From Ardenticatenaceae bacterium (GTDB lineage: Bacteria; Chloroflexota; Anaerolineae; Promineifilales; Promineifilaceae): a stretch of 22,097 bases of DNA. The translations under genes and the position numbers were made by a program. The stretch spans positions 1 through 22,097 of the forward strand of contig JACKBR010000069.1 in the NCBI GenBank assembly GCA_020634495.1, given 5' to 3'. This document shows positions 13,337 through 21,916 of this stretch, piece by piece. Below the pieces are notes generated by a model. That model was not told where the DNA came from. It did no database searches and saw only the letters and a list, made by a program, of their open reading frames with translations. The first letter of the stretch is position 1; each line of letters starts with the position of its first letter.

Positions 13337-14899
13337 CTATAAGTTCGATTCCTGAACGGCCGTTTGCTCTGTCTGCCGACGAAGCTCTGAATTGTTGAAG
13401 GCTTCGTCCATCAGGTGGAACAACGTCGGGCGCGGCTGTAAAACGAGGAATGATTGAAAAGCAAACACAGATCTGCGCAACCAGATCAGCATCCCGTTTA
13501 GCCATAGCAAAATACGCGACACAAAACCATGCCCGAAAATAAGCGGGAAAGGTACAGGCGTACTCTTCACTTCCAAAACCTCATAATTTGCTTGTTGAAA
13601 AAGGCTAATGATGGAGCGGAACGTAAACAAGCGCGTGTGCGTCAGATCAAGAATGCCTCGCTTGCCGTAATTAAAATTCCCCAAAAGCAAGCTCAAGCGC
13701 GTGAGAAAAAAGCCAACATTGCCCGTGCTGATGATCACTTTCGTTTTTTGAGGGTTTGCCGCTGTGCGCAAGTCATGCGCAAAGGATTCTGGTGATTTAA
13801 GATGCTCAATGACATCAAGCGCCAAAATGTAGTCAAAACCCTGGTAATCAATATCTGGCAAACCGTGATCCAGATCATGCACAATAAATTCATCCAGGAA
13901 AATTTCTTTGGGGAGCGGGAACATATCAACGCCGGTTACCTGGCACCCTTTTTCTTTCAAAGCGACCCCAAGATACCCACCCGCACAGCCCAGGTCCAAC
14001 ACTCTGGCACCTGGTTCTACCATATTTAGCACGTGCCAATGCGGGCTGGGAAAGTTGAGTTTGGCCGTGTAGTGTGCGGTGGGGGCATTTGGAGATACGC
14101 AATCATATTTGCGTTCATAAACAATATTGAAACCCTGTGCTCTCGCTTTGGTGGTTGTTTTAACCACGTCAAAAGCATACCGCAGCCCATTTACATGGCA
14201 AATTTCATCGCCATAATAAGTAGGAATCGGCAGTTCCTTGATTTGGTAACCGGCAAGATGAATCTGGATAAGAATTTCCGTATCAAAATGAAAATCATTT
14301 GAATTAAGCTCGAATGGAATATTGCTTAAAGCTTCCACTGAATAGATGCGATATCCCGAATGGTATTCGCTTAGGTTTGTCCCTAGCAGTTTATTCTGGT
14401 ACCAGGTCAATATTCGGTTGCCAATGTATTTGTACAATGGCATCCCACCTTTTCTGGCAGCTTTTGGGGTAATCATTCTGGAACCTATAACAGAATCTGC
14501 TTGCCGTTGCAGCAAAGGTTGCATTAATTCTGGCAAAATTTCAGGGGCATATTGGCCATCGCCATGCAATAAAGCAACGTAATCGAAGCCGTTCTGAATA
14601 GCATACCAGTACCCAAGTTTTTGGTTTCCGCCATACCCTTGGTTGACTGGGTTAGCCAGAACCCTTAACTTGAAGGGGAATTCGCCTGTGGCTTCTACTT
14701 CTAAAGCTTTTTCAAAGGATTGATCCTGGCTAGCATCGTCTATAACCAAAATCTCTACGTCAAGATTTTTTCCGAGTTCCGGGGGAATACGATAGAGAAC
14801 TTTTCGAATAAAGTTTTCTGCGTTGTAAGCGACGATGAATATCAGTAAACGCTGGCGCGGCTTATGCTCAGAAACTGAAAATCCGTTTAATAATTCCAT
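13337..14899 (-). CDS. bifunctional GT2 glycosyltransferase / SAM-dependent methyltransferase
   Basis: A 520-residue fusion. Residues 18-250 form a GT2 (DPM1-like) domain: FIVAYNAENFI (21-31), ILVIDDASQDQS (50-61), NPVNQGYGGNQKLGYWYA (83-100), and LLHGDGQY (110-117) with metal-binding D114. Residues 285-400 form a class I methyltransferase: RVLDLGCAGGYLGVAL (299-314), VTGVDM (321-326), and DYILALDVIEHLKSP (356-370). The C-terminus has a possible membrane-associated segment (about 445-475). Such fusions are known in bacteria. The GT2 half probably makes polyprenyl-phosphate sugar for the GT-C proteins around it. GAGGG lies five bases before the ATG. The last residues (EQTAVQESN) are encoded through an AACGGCCGTT palindrome. 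It leads the two-gene minus-strand unit. Confidence 0.9.
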   Translation of the reverse strand: MELLNGFSVSEHKPRQRLLIFIVAYNAENFIRKVLYRIPPELGKNLDVEILVIDDASQDQSFEKALEVEATGEFPFKLRVLANPVNQGYGGNQKLGYWYAIQNGFDYVALLHGDGQYAPEILPELMQPLLQRQADSVIGSRMITPKAARKGGMPLYKYIGNRILTWYQNKLLGTNLSEYHSGYRIYSVEALSNIPFELNSNDFHFDTEILIQIHLAGYQIKELPIPTYYGDEICHVNGLRYAFDVVKTTTKARAQGFNIVYERKYDCVSPNAPTAHYTAKLNFPSPHWHVLNMVEPGARVLDLGCAGGYLGVALKEKGCQVTGVDMFPLPKEIFLDEFIVHDLDHGLPDIDYQGFDYILALDVIEHLKSPESFAHDLRTAANPQKTKVIISTGNVGFFLTRLSLLLGNFNYGKRGILDLTHTRLFTFRSIISLFQQANYEVLEVKSTPVPFPLIFGHGFVSRILLWLNGMLIWLRRSVFAFQSFLVLQPRPTLFHLMDEAFNNSELRRQTEQTAVQESNL

Positions 14900-14963
14900 T
14901 GGGACCCTCGGGTGTTGTTATCGCTAAAGAAAGTAGTTGAAACCAAGATACTTGCACCGTAAA

Positions 14964-14993
14964 ATTGTAACATATCCATTTTCTCTGCGGTAA
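14964..14993 (-). promoter_or_regulatory. candidate promoter of the minus-strand gene pair
   Basis: On the minus strand TACAAT (14964-14969) has TTACCG (14988-14993) 18 bases upstream. The -10 box matches five of six. The start codon is about 65 bases downstream. The -35 box is weak, so this is tentative. Confidence 0.35.
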
Positions 14994-15080
14994 TGGGCAG
15001 ATTGTCATCTTTACGGCCGTTCTAACCCAAAAGCTGTTTGGCATTTTCCCAGTTGCAGGGCAACAAAGTGAGGTATTCGA

Positions 15081-16559
15081 GTGCAAATGACGGCCGTTTC
15101 CCCCAAAACCAGCTACCAACTCACCATTCTAACTGTTTTGGGAGCCATCCTCCGGTTTGTTAACCTGGGGCGCGACAGCTTGTGGCTAGATGAGGCGATT
15201 AGCTACCTGGCGGCCAGATTACCCGTGACCCAAATTGCTAATAATACAGTGCAATCGAGCCACCCACCGTTTTACTATTTGCTGCTGCATCTTTGGTTGA
15301 ACATTGTGCCAGATTCCGATACGGCCGTAAAGCTCCTCTCCACCCTCTTTGGCATCCTGCTCATCCCGGCGGTTTACTTTTTGAGCCAACAGCTATTTGA
15401 AAATCGCACCATTTCTTTAACGGCGGCGGCGCTAACGGCCGTTTCCCCCTTCCACATCCTCTACAGCCACGAACTGCGCATGTATACTTTGCTGATGCTG
15501 CTGGTGGTGCTGGCAACGGCCGTTACCCTGCACACGCGGCAAAAAGAGAGCAATGGCTGGTGGCTGGTGGCTGGTGGTTTGTGGCTGATGGCGGTTTACA
15601 CCCACCTGTTTGCTTTTTTGGCGCTGGCGGGCGTGGGGCTTCATGCCCTACTCAATTTTCGGCAAAACAAACGCGCCTTTTGGGCCACGACCATCCTGAC
15701 GGCCGTTATCCTGGTCTGCTTTATCCCCTGGCTGAATTTAATGTTGGGGGAAGCACAGCCAGATTTGGGCAGTTTACGGCCGTTGCAATCCGCCGAAATC
15801 TTAAATCCGCTCAAGCCACTCACCGCGCCAGTTTTTTTGCTGTTTGGCATGTCCAACACCTTTTGGTACAGCGGCATCTGCCTGTTCATCGTCATCGCCT
15901 ACCTGATCATCCTGACGATGGAGCTGCGCAAGCTGGGACGCACCCAAATTCCTTCTGGCCTGAAGCTCACCATGATCATTATCGCCAGCGTATTGGGGGT
16001 GCCCGTTTTGGTATATTTGGTACGGCCGTTTTTCCTGCCAGAGCGCACTTTGGCCGCCGCCGCACCATTCCTGGCCATCCTGCTGGCCTGGGGGATGAGC
16101 CGCCGCCAGTCGCCGCTGCCCTACCTCACCGGGCTGGCGCTGCTACTGATGCTGGCAGGTACCATGATCTACCACCTGGGACCGCTGGTGAAGCCGCCCT
16201 ACCGGGACGCCGCCGCCTTTGTGGTGGAAAATGCCCAGCCCGGCGACCTGGTTTTGCACACTAGCGACGGCTCCTACCTGCCCGCACTGCGCTACGCCCC
16301 CCAGCTCACGCAAGGCGTGCTGGCTGGCGACCCCGACCCCCGCAAACCGGAAGCGGTTTATGCCGCGCTGGGTGGGCAAGTTTGGGAGATGGCAGATGTA
16401 GAGGCGATGGCAAACGGCCGTTTCTGGGTCATAGTCGCACTGGAGCACAGCATCGAGTGGCAGCAAGCGCAGTACGATACCATCACTGCCCGCCACACCC
16501 TGCTGGACGAGCAGGACATTGGCGGCATTCGCATTTTTTTGTTTGAGCTGGGTGATTGA
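15081..16559 (+). CDS. GT39/ArnT-like GT-C glycosyltransferase, first of a tandem pair
   Basis: A 492-residue polytopic protein. After the first helix it has RFVNLGRDSLWLDEAISYLAAR (25-46), the classic acidic WxDE loop of GT39/PMT_2-type enzymes with catalytic Asp at D37. It is followed by SSHPPFYYLLLHLW (59-72) and HELRMYTLLM, both standard in the family. These enzymes move a sugar from a polyprenyl carrier to protein, lipid A or glycan outside the membrane. The GTG at 15081 is chosen because GAGGT (15070-15074) precedes it at six bases; an ATG two codons later is the alternative. The gene is dense in AACGGCCGTT palindromes, at least eight, mostly read as TAV. Its stop overlaps the start of the next gene (TGATG). 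Confidence 0.85.
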   Translation: MQMTAVSPKTSYQLTILTVLGAILRFVNLGRDSLWLDEAISYLAARLPVTQIANNTVQSSHPPFYYLLLHLWLNIVPDSDTAVKLLSTLFGILLIPAVYFLSQQLFENRTISLTAAALTAVSPFHILYSHELRMYTLLMLLVVLATAVTLHTRQKESNGWWLVAGGLWLMAVYTHLFAFLALAGVGLHALLNFRQNKRAFWATTILTAVILVCFIPWLNLMLGEAQPDLGSLRPLQSAEILNPLKPLTAPVFLLFGMSNTFWYSGICLFIVIAYLIILTMELRKLGRTQIPSGLKLTMIIIASVLGVPVLVYLVRPFFLPERTLAAAAPFLAILLAWGMSRRQSPLPYLTGLALLLMLAGTMIYHLGPLVKPPYRDAAAFVVENAQPGDLVLHTSDGSYLPALRYAPQLTQGVLAGDPDPRKPEAVYAALGGQVWEMADVEAMANGRFWVIVALEHSIEWQQAQYDTITARHTLLDEQDIGGIRIFLFELGD

Positions 16560-18151
16560 TGAATTGGCAAAAAGGTTGGTGGAAACGGCCACTTCGACTA
16601 GGCTCAGTGCAAGCGTATCCCACCCTGCTGCTCATCTTGCTGCTGGCCTTCGCCCTGCGGTTGTATGGCCTGGCCAACCAAAGCCTTTGGTGGGATGAGC
16701 TAAAAACGTGGGAACGCGCCACCGTGCCGCTCAACCAGATGCTTACCAACCTCATCGGCATCCGCGACCAGGTGCCGCTTTACTACTGGATGATGCGCTT
16801 TTGGCGCACAATCGGCACGGAACCAACGATCCTGCGGCTATTTTCCGTTTACTTTGGCACTTTAAGCATCCCCCTCGTTTACAAAATCGGCCGTCGGCTG
16901 GATGGGCAAGCCACCGGGCTGCTGAGCGCTTTTTTATTGGCCATCTCCCCCTTCCACATTTGGTATTCGCAAGAAGTGCGCATGTATACCCTGCTGCCCG
17001 CGCTGCTGCTGCTGGCACACTTTTGCCTGCTGCGCCTGCTGCAAACCAACCGCTGGCAGCTTTGGCTGGCCTACGGCCTGGCGATAACGGCCGCTTTGTA
17101 CACCCACTACTTTGCCTTTTTTGTGGTGCTGGTGCATTACATCTTTTTTGTGCTGCACCTGCGACAAATTCGCCCACAAACGATGCGCTGGTTCCTCACC
17201 ATGCTGGCGGTAGGTGCTGCGTTTGCCCCGTGGGCCTACCTGGTTATCACACAGACAACTGGCTACAGTGCGGCCGTTCCTGACTGGATCAATCGCATCC
17301 AATGGCACGATTTGCTCCAGACGCTTACCGTGTTTGCCGCTGGCTTTGGGCTGGGGCGCGGCAGTTGGCTGGCCGCCATTTGCGCCGCAATTTTTCTCGT
17401 CGGCGTTGGCAGCAGCCTTCAATTTTTGCCCAAAAAAGAGGCAACCAAATTACCCTTACCCCCGCAAACGCTCCATACCCGCCTGCTGTTCATCTGGTTT
17501 TTGCTGCCGCTGCTCATCACCTTCCTGGTTTCGGTAGAGAATGGTTTACTGCCCGACAGCGGCTTCTCGGTTTACCACGACCGCTACCTGCTCATTAGTT
17601 TGCCGCCATTTTTGTTGCTGGCAGCTTTGGGATGGCAGCGGTGGCGCAAGCAGACGGCCGTTTTCTGGCCGCTGCTTCTGCTCATTTCGATTGTTTCCGG
17701 GATTGGATTGTGGCAACAAGTGAATAATCCCGCCTATGCCCGCACTGGTTGGAACAGTGCTTTTGCCCAAATGGAGCAGATCGCCCCAGAAGGAACCGTT
17801 ATCATTGGCCACAAAGATGTGCTGCTGCCGGTGAGTTATTACGGGAACGGCCGTTACCCCTTCATCCAAATTCCGCCACCAGAAACCGACCACATCACCC
17901 CGGTTTTTGCCGAAACGATGGCCCAACAGTTAGCCTTAGCCGCAGACGAACACAGTTTGGTCTGGCATATTGAGCAATTTTACAATTTTGACCCACACGG
18001 CTACCCAGATGTGCGCAATACGGCCGTTGTCAGCCCAGCCGCAACCCCCACGCGCACCTGGCTCAATGCCCACTTCACCATTTTAGACCAACGTGAGTTG
18101 CCCGGTTTGCGCCTGACGCTTTATGATTTGGAAGCTGAAGCGCAAAATTAA
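16559..18151 (+). CDS. GT39/ArnT-like GT-C glycosyltransferase, second of a tandem pair
   Basis: A 530-residue paralogue of the preceding gene: FALRLYGLANQSLWWDELKTWERA (31-54) with catalytic-loop Asp D46 (WWDE), QVPLYYWMMRFW, then LAISPFHIWYSQEVRMYTLL, nearly the same as VSPFHILYSHELRMYTLL in the first copy. The two probably arose by duplication and diverged in acceptor loops, since HPPFYY has become QVPLYY. The ATG at 16559 shares one base with the previous stop; a TTG three bases earlier is possible. The N-terminal residues RPLRLGSVQ are encoded by a short repeat (16590-16612), so the first 20 residues may be recent. Palindromes encode QTAVFW, GNGRYP and NTAVVS. The C-terminal 120 residues are soluble. 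Confidence 0.85.
   Translation: MNWQKGWWKRPLRLGSVQAYPTLLLILLLAFALRLYGLANQSLWWDELKTWERATVPLNQMLTNLIGIRDQVPLYYWMMRFWRTIGTEPTILRLFSVYFGTLSIPLVYKIGRRLDGQATGLLSAFLLAISPFHIWYSQEVRMYTLLPALLLLAHFCLLRLLQTNRWQLWLAYGLAITAALYTHYFAFFVVLVHYIFFVLHLRQIRPQTMRWFLTMLAVGAAFAPWAYLVITQTTGYSAAVPDWINRIQWHDLLQTLTVFAAGFGLGRGSWLAAICAAIFLVGVGSSLQFLPKKEATKLPLPPQTLHTRLLFIWFLLPLLITFLVSVENGLLPDSGFSVYHDRYLLISLPPFLLLAALGWQRWRKQTAVFWPLLLLISIVSGIGLWQQVNNPAYARTGWNSAFAQMEQIAPEGTVIIGHKDVLLPVSYYGNGRYPFIQIPPPETDHITPVFAETMAQQLALAADEHSLVWHIEQFYNFDPHGYPDVRNTAVVSPAATPTRTWLNAHFTILDQRELPGLRLTLYDLEAEAQN
16590..16612. repeat. CACTTCGACTAGGCTCAGTGCA-type repeat inside a coding start
   Basis: The stretch around ACTTCGACTAGGCTCAGTG closely resembles a dispersed intergenic repeat (CTTCGACT..GCTCAGT) I know from several bacterial groups. 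Here it lies in frame near codons 11-18 of the second GT39-like gene. Confidence 0.4.
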
Positions 18152-18160
18152 TTTTTCAGG

Positions 18161-18204
18161 AACACAGAGTGACGCAGAGATGACACGGAGTTTCACAGAG
18201 AAAA
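18161..18204. repeat. ACACAGAGTG tandem repeat across a start codon
   Basis: Four degenerate 10-11 base units (ACACAGAGTG, ACGCAGAGATG, ACACGGAGTTT, CACAGAGAAAA). The ATG of the DUF2079-like gene (18180-18182) is made by the second unit, and residues MTRSFTEK are repeat-encoded. Confidence 0.7.
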
Positions 18205-20147
18205 CGCAAAAACAGTGGCTGCCCGCACTCATTTTGGGTGGGCTGGTGCTGTTCGTTTTTATTGAGATGAGCGCCCTAAGCCTGGCCAAATTTGCTGGAT
18301 TCAACAGCAAATATTTTGACCTGGGTGCGATGAGCCAGGCCATTTGGAGCGCCACGCAGGGCGAACCGCTCATTTTTACCGGGCAGGGCATCGCCATCAG
18401 CCGCTTGACCCGGAATGTGGAGCTGATCTATTTTGCCATTGCCCCGATTTATGCGCTGTTGCCCACGCCGCAAACGCTGCTCGTCATCCAGGCGCTGCTG
18501 TACGCCTTGGGCGGCATTCCCCTGTACCGATTGGCCAATCGCAAATTGCAGCATTCGGCTTACGCGCTTGTGGTAACTGCCATTTACCTTTTTTACCCGG
18601 TGGCGCAAACGGCCGTTCTCGCCGAATTTCACTCCGACACCTTGGCCGCGCCCTTTTTGCTCTTCGCCATCGCAGCCGCCGACCGAAAGGCATGGCGCAG
18701 CTATGGCTTTTGGCTGGCGCTGGCTCTGAGCTGCAAATTTTACGTAGCAGCACCCGTGGCGGCGCTTGGCGCGGTGCTCTGGCTCAAAGGGGAGCGACGC
18801 GCCGGGCTGATCACCAGTTTGGCGGCAGTTGGTTATGGCCTGATTGCCTTCTTTGCCATCCGCGCCGCCTTTGCCCCGCCCGCCGCCGAGGTGGCCCAGG
18901 CGGTCAACGTGCAGTCCAGCGCCCTGGGCTACCTGACCAGCCGTTTTAACTTGCCCTTTATTGCGCAAACGCTCACGCTGCGGCTGGTTCATGCGGTGAT
19001 TGTGCTGATGCCCGCTCTGCTGCTGTTGGCCTGGCGCGCCCCACTCTGGCTGCTGCCAGCCGCCGTCACCGTGCTGCCTGCCCTGCTCAGCAGCGATTTT
19101 GGGCCGTCGTTCAGCTATCGCACCCACCACTATGCATTGGCCGCGCCGTTTTTGGTAACGGCCGTTCTCTATGGCACCATCAAACAACTCAATGATCCAG
19201 TGCCCAAAGGCAAAAAACCAGCCTGGCAAGGACGGCTGCGCCTCACGCTGTTCATGGTTCTGGCCTTCAATCTGGCATTTATTGATACACCCATCAGCCC
19301 CCAGTTTTACCTGGATCGCCCAGCCCTGGACCAGGGTCTAAGCAGTACGCGCTTTGGCGTAATTCCTCGCGACAGGTTTAAGGCAGATTGGCTGGCGGGC
19401 AACGTGCCAGCGCATGTGCCGTTAGCCGCCGACCAGCTTTCGGCCGTACGGCTGGCCAACCGGGAGGTTTTGTACCTGACCAATTACGTAGACGGCCGTT
19501 CGCTTACCGAACTACTGCCGCAGGTGGATTACGTCGTCACCGATGCCCTCTACGATGCGGCGACGGCCGACCCCGTAGACACCGAGCGCATCTTCGAGGG
19601 CGGGGTCAGCTATGAATACGAAACCATCCTCACCATGCTAGGCCAAGCCGAATTCAAGCTGCTGGCCATGCAGGATGGCTTACTGCTGTTTGGGCGCACG
19701 GGGGAAGGGTTGGCAACAAGCCAAGCTCCCGGAGGTTCAGAACCTCCGGGAAGTTCCCCCATACATTTGTTCAACGAAATCGCCCTGCTCGACTACAAAA
19801 TCGAGCCGGTTGGGGCAAATCGGTACCAAATCACGGCAACCTGGCAGCTAACCACGCCACTGGATGCCGCGCCCAATCGCTTTGCCGTGACCCAAATTGC
19901 CGGGCTACCCAACACGCGGCTGGTGCATCTGCCAGTTTCCATTCTGGCACCGCCCAAAAGCTGGGCGATTGGGGATACCTTTACCGAATCGTTTGAATTT
20001 GCGCTGCCCGCCGACACGCCTGTTGGCAGCTACACCCTCAGCGTCGGCTGGTACGATGCAGACCACATTTTTGCCGCCCACACGGACGCACGCAGTCGCC
20101 TGGGCGAGGCAGCAAGCGTGGGTGCGATTACAGTTCTGGGAGATTAG
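18180..20147 (+). CDS. DUF2079-like polytopic membrane protein with a C-terminal beta-sandwich-like domain
   Basis: A 655-residue protein. FNSKYFDLGAMSQAIWSATQGEPLIF follows the first helix and is the DUF2079 signature (usually FDLGIFDQALW). LAEFHSDTLAAPFLLFAIAA matches the later FH-containing helix. DUF2079 proteins are GT-C-fold, presumed glycosyltransferases. After about ten helices comes a soluble region. The last 120 residues (ALLDYKIEPVGANRYQITATWQL ... LSVGWYD) look like a beta-sandwich that could bind glycan or protein outside the cell. A palindromic repeat (19727-19751) encodes PGGSEPPG in the linker just before it. The ATG at 18180 is preferred: the frame to 18123 overlaps the previous gene by 29 bases. 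The stop lies in another repeat (20147-20182). Confidence 0.75.
   Translation: MTRSFTEKTQKQWLPALILGGLVLFVFIEMSALSLAKFAGFNSKYFDLGAMSQAIWSATQGEPLIFTGQGIAISRLTRNVELIYFAIAPIYALLPTPQTLLVIQALLYALGGIPLYRLANRKLQHSAYALVVTAIYLFYPVAQTAVLAEFHSDTLAAPFLLFAIAAADRKAWRSYGFWLALALSCKFYVAAPVAALGAVLWLKGERRAGLITSLAAVGYGLIAFFAIRAAFAPPAAEVAQAVNVQSSALGYLTSRFNLPFIAQTLTLRLVHAVIVLMPALLLLAWRAPLWLLPAAVTVLPALLSSDFGPSFSYRTHHYALAAPFLVTAVLYGTIKQLNDPVPKGKKPAWQGRLRLTLFMVLAFNLAFIDTPISPQFYLDRPALDQGLSSTRFGVIPRDRFKADWLAGNVPAHVPLAADQLSAVRLANREVLYLTNYVDGRSLTELLPQVDYVVTDALYDAATADPVDTERIFEGGVSYEYETILTMLGQAEFKLLAMQDGLLLFGRTGEGLATSQAPGGSEPPGSSPIHLFNEIALLDYKIEPVGANRYQITATWQLTTPLDAAPNRFAVTQIAGLPNTRLVHLPVSILAPPKSWAIGDTFTESFEFALPADTPVGSYTLSVGWYDADHIFAAHTDARSRLGEAASVGAITVLGD
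19727..19751. repeat. perfect 25-base palindrome inside a coding region
   Basis: TCCCGGAGGTTC and GAACCTCCGGGA are exact inverted copies around one A. They are translated in frame as APGGSEPPGS, between the membrane part and the C-terminal domain of the DUF2079-like protein. Confidence 0.75.
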
Positions 20148-20182
20148 AGATTGGAGAATGGAGGCTAATAATCTCCAACCTC
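20147..20182. repeat. inverted GAGATTGGAGA repeat at a gene end
   Basis: GAGATTGGAGA (20147-20157) pairs with TCTCCAACCTC (20172-20182) at ten of eleven positions. The last base of the TAG stop of the DUF2079-like gene starts it, and it ends ten bases before the next ATG, so it could also affect translation of the following gene. Confidence 0.55.
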
Positions 20183-20192
20183 CCAATGAAAT

Positions 20193-21842
20193 ATGACAGA
20201 AATTTCGCGAAAAGAGTGGTTTATGGCAGCAGGTGTGGCGGTGATGACGGCCGTTCTCACCCTGATTCCGTATTGGCTGGGCAACCTGCTGGCCCCGGAT
20301 GGCCTCGTTTACATGCAGCTCATCATGAACCCGGAAGATTCCTTGACCTATTGGGCCAAAATGCTGCAAGGGTTCGATGGCGCATGGCTGTACACCATTC
20401 CCTTCACGCCGGAGCCACACGCAGCGGCGGGCGTGGGTCTGTTTTACGTCTGGCTGGGGCAGTTGGCGCGGGGCTTGGGGGTGTCGTTAACGGCCGTTTG
20501 GCACGGCAGTCGGTTTGTGGCCAGCATCATTCTATTTTTGACCACGTTTGGTTTTGTCGCCGCCTTTTTGCCCGACAGGCGTTCTCGCTGGACGGCGTAC
20601 CTGCTGGCCATTTTTGGCTCCGGGCTGGGCTGGCTGCTGTTTGTGCTGGGGCAAAACTTCTGGCTGGGCGCGTTCCCGGTGGATTTCAAGCAGCCTGGGG
20701 CGCATCTTTTTTTCACGGCACTGACGTTTCCGCACATTTCGGTGGGAACGGCCGTAATCCTGCTGGATGTGCTTGTTTTGCAAAAAATCAGTAATCGGTA
20801 TTCAGTGAACGGTAATCGGTGGGGGTGGGCAGTTTTGGTGGGGCTGGCAAATGTGGTGCTGGGTGTGGCGTATCCGTTTTTGATTTACATTGTGGCGGGA
20901 ACGGCCGTTCTCACCTATCTCCGACTCATCATCCAACACCGTAAAATTTTATGGCGCGAGGGGTGGCAAATCGCGATGATGTTCCTCATCCCCGCACCGC
21001 TTTATTTGTACTACCTTTCCGTCTGGCGCAGCAACGAGGTGTTTCGCCTGTGGGATGCCCAGGCGGGGACGCCCGCCGCGCCGTGGCCCCACTATCTGGT
21101 TGCTTTTGGGCCGCTGCTGCTGCTGGCCGGGCTATTCTGGTGGCAGCGACCAGAAAAACGCCCTCAGTTTGCCATTTTGTGGGTGTGGATTCTCACTGCC
21201 GCGCTGCTGCTTTACTCGCCGCTGCTGCCGCAGCGCCGCTTCATCCAGGGGGTACACGTGCCGCTGGCGGTGCTGGCGGCGGCTGGATTTGTGCAAATTG
21301 TGCTGCCACGCTGGCAAAACGGCCGTTTCTGGCAAAAAGTCGTCGCCCACCCCCGCTACACCACACCCAAGCTGCGTCGCTTTGTTATCATGATCTTCCT
21401 GCTGGGGATGAGCCTGTCTAACATTTACCTGTGGCTGGACGTGAGCCGCATTGCTGCCCTCACCCAGCCAGATTTGTTCTTTCGGCCAGCGGTGGAAATG
21501 GAAGCGATAAACTGGCTACGCGAAAGTGGCGTGCAAACGGCCGTTGTCCTCGGCAGTTATGAAACCGGGAATCTGGTGGCAGCGCAAGCCGGGCAGCGAG
21601 TGATGCTGGGGCATTGGGCTGAGACGGTAGATTTTGCGGGGAAGGAAACGGCCGTAACCCAATTCTTCACCGCTGAAACAGACAACGCCTGGCGGCAAAA
21701 TCTGCTGCGCGAGTTTGGCATTGATTACGTTTGGTTTGGCCCCCGCGAAAAAGAGCTGGGCGGCTTTGATCCGCACACGGCCGTTTTCCTCGCCCCGATC
21801 TTCAAAAATGAAGCCATCACAATCTTCACTGTTTTGCCATAG
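20193..21842 (+). CDS. large polytopic membrane protein, GT-C-like, family not recognised
   Basis: A 549-residue protein: one N-terminal helix, then an outer segment LAPDGLVYMQLIMNPEDSLTYWAKMLQGF with acidic residues (D35, E47, D48) where GT-C enzymes carry their catalytic acid. Next come PEPHAAAGVGLFYVWLGQLARGLG and about ten more helices. The C-terminal 120 residues are soluble (MEAINWLRESGVQTAVVLGSYETGNLVAAQAG ... YVWFGPREKELGG), a nucleotide- or sugar-binding-like pattern also seen at the end of other GT-C-like proteins here. A repeat is read in frame as ISNRYSVNGNR in a loop (about 199-209). No ribosome site is visible before the ATG; the inverted repeat at 20147-20182 stands there instead. 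It is the most palindrome-dense gene of the window, with about eight copies. Confidence 0.7.
   Translation: MTEISRKEWFMAAGVAVMTAVLTLIPYWLGNLLAPDGLVYMQLIMNPEDSLTYWAKMLQGFDGAWLYTIPFTPEPHAAAGVGLFYVWLGQLARGLGVSLTAVWHGSRFVASIILFLTTFGFVAAFLPDRRSRWTAYLLAIFGSGLGWLLFVLGQNFWLGAFPVDFKQPGAHLFFTALTFPHISVGTAVILLDVLVLQKISNRYSVNGNRWGWAVLVGLANVVLGVAYPFLIYIVAGTAVLTYLRLIIQHRKILWREGWQIAMMFLIPAPLYLYYLSVWRSNEVFRLWDAQAGTPAAPWPHYLVAFGPLLLLAGLFWWQRPEKRPQFAILWVWILTAALLLYSPLLPQRRFIQGVHVPLAVLAAAGFVQIVLPRWQNGRFWQKVVAHPRYTTPKLRRFVIMIFLLGMSLSNIYLWLDVSRIAALTQPDLFFRPAVEMEAINWLRESGVQTAVVLGSYETGNLVAAQAGQRVMLGHWAETVDFAGKETAVTQFFTAETDNAWRQNLLREFGIDYVWFGPREKELGGFDPHTAVFLAPIFKNEAITIFTVLP
20788..20820. repeat. AGTAATCGGT repeat inserted in frame in a coding region
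   Basis: TCAGTAATCGG, TATTCAGTGAACGG and TAATCGGT are the same units found between genes at 8712-8750. Here they encode a hydrophilic loop between two membrane helices without breaking the frame. Confidence 0.65.
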
Positions 21843-21916
21843 ACGAATCTGCAAATTTACCCTAAAATTCCCGGCACAAATTTTTTTGAAATTTTTATGG
21901 AAATCAGCTTACCCAA

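Noticed and set aside
13323..13505. N-terminal extension of the minus-strand membrane protein
   Set aside because: It lies entirely inside the coding region of the upstream GT2-methyltransferase gene in another frame.
18276..19229. 317-residue minus-strand ORF inside the DUF2079-like gene
   Set aside because: It is rich in Gly, Gln, Arg and His with no structure; a shadow of a GC-rich gene on the other strand.
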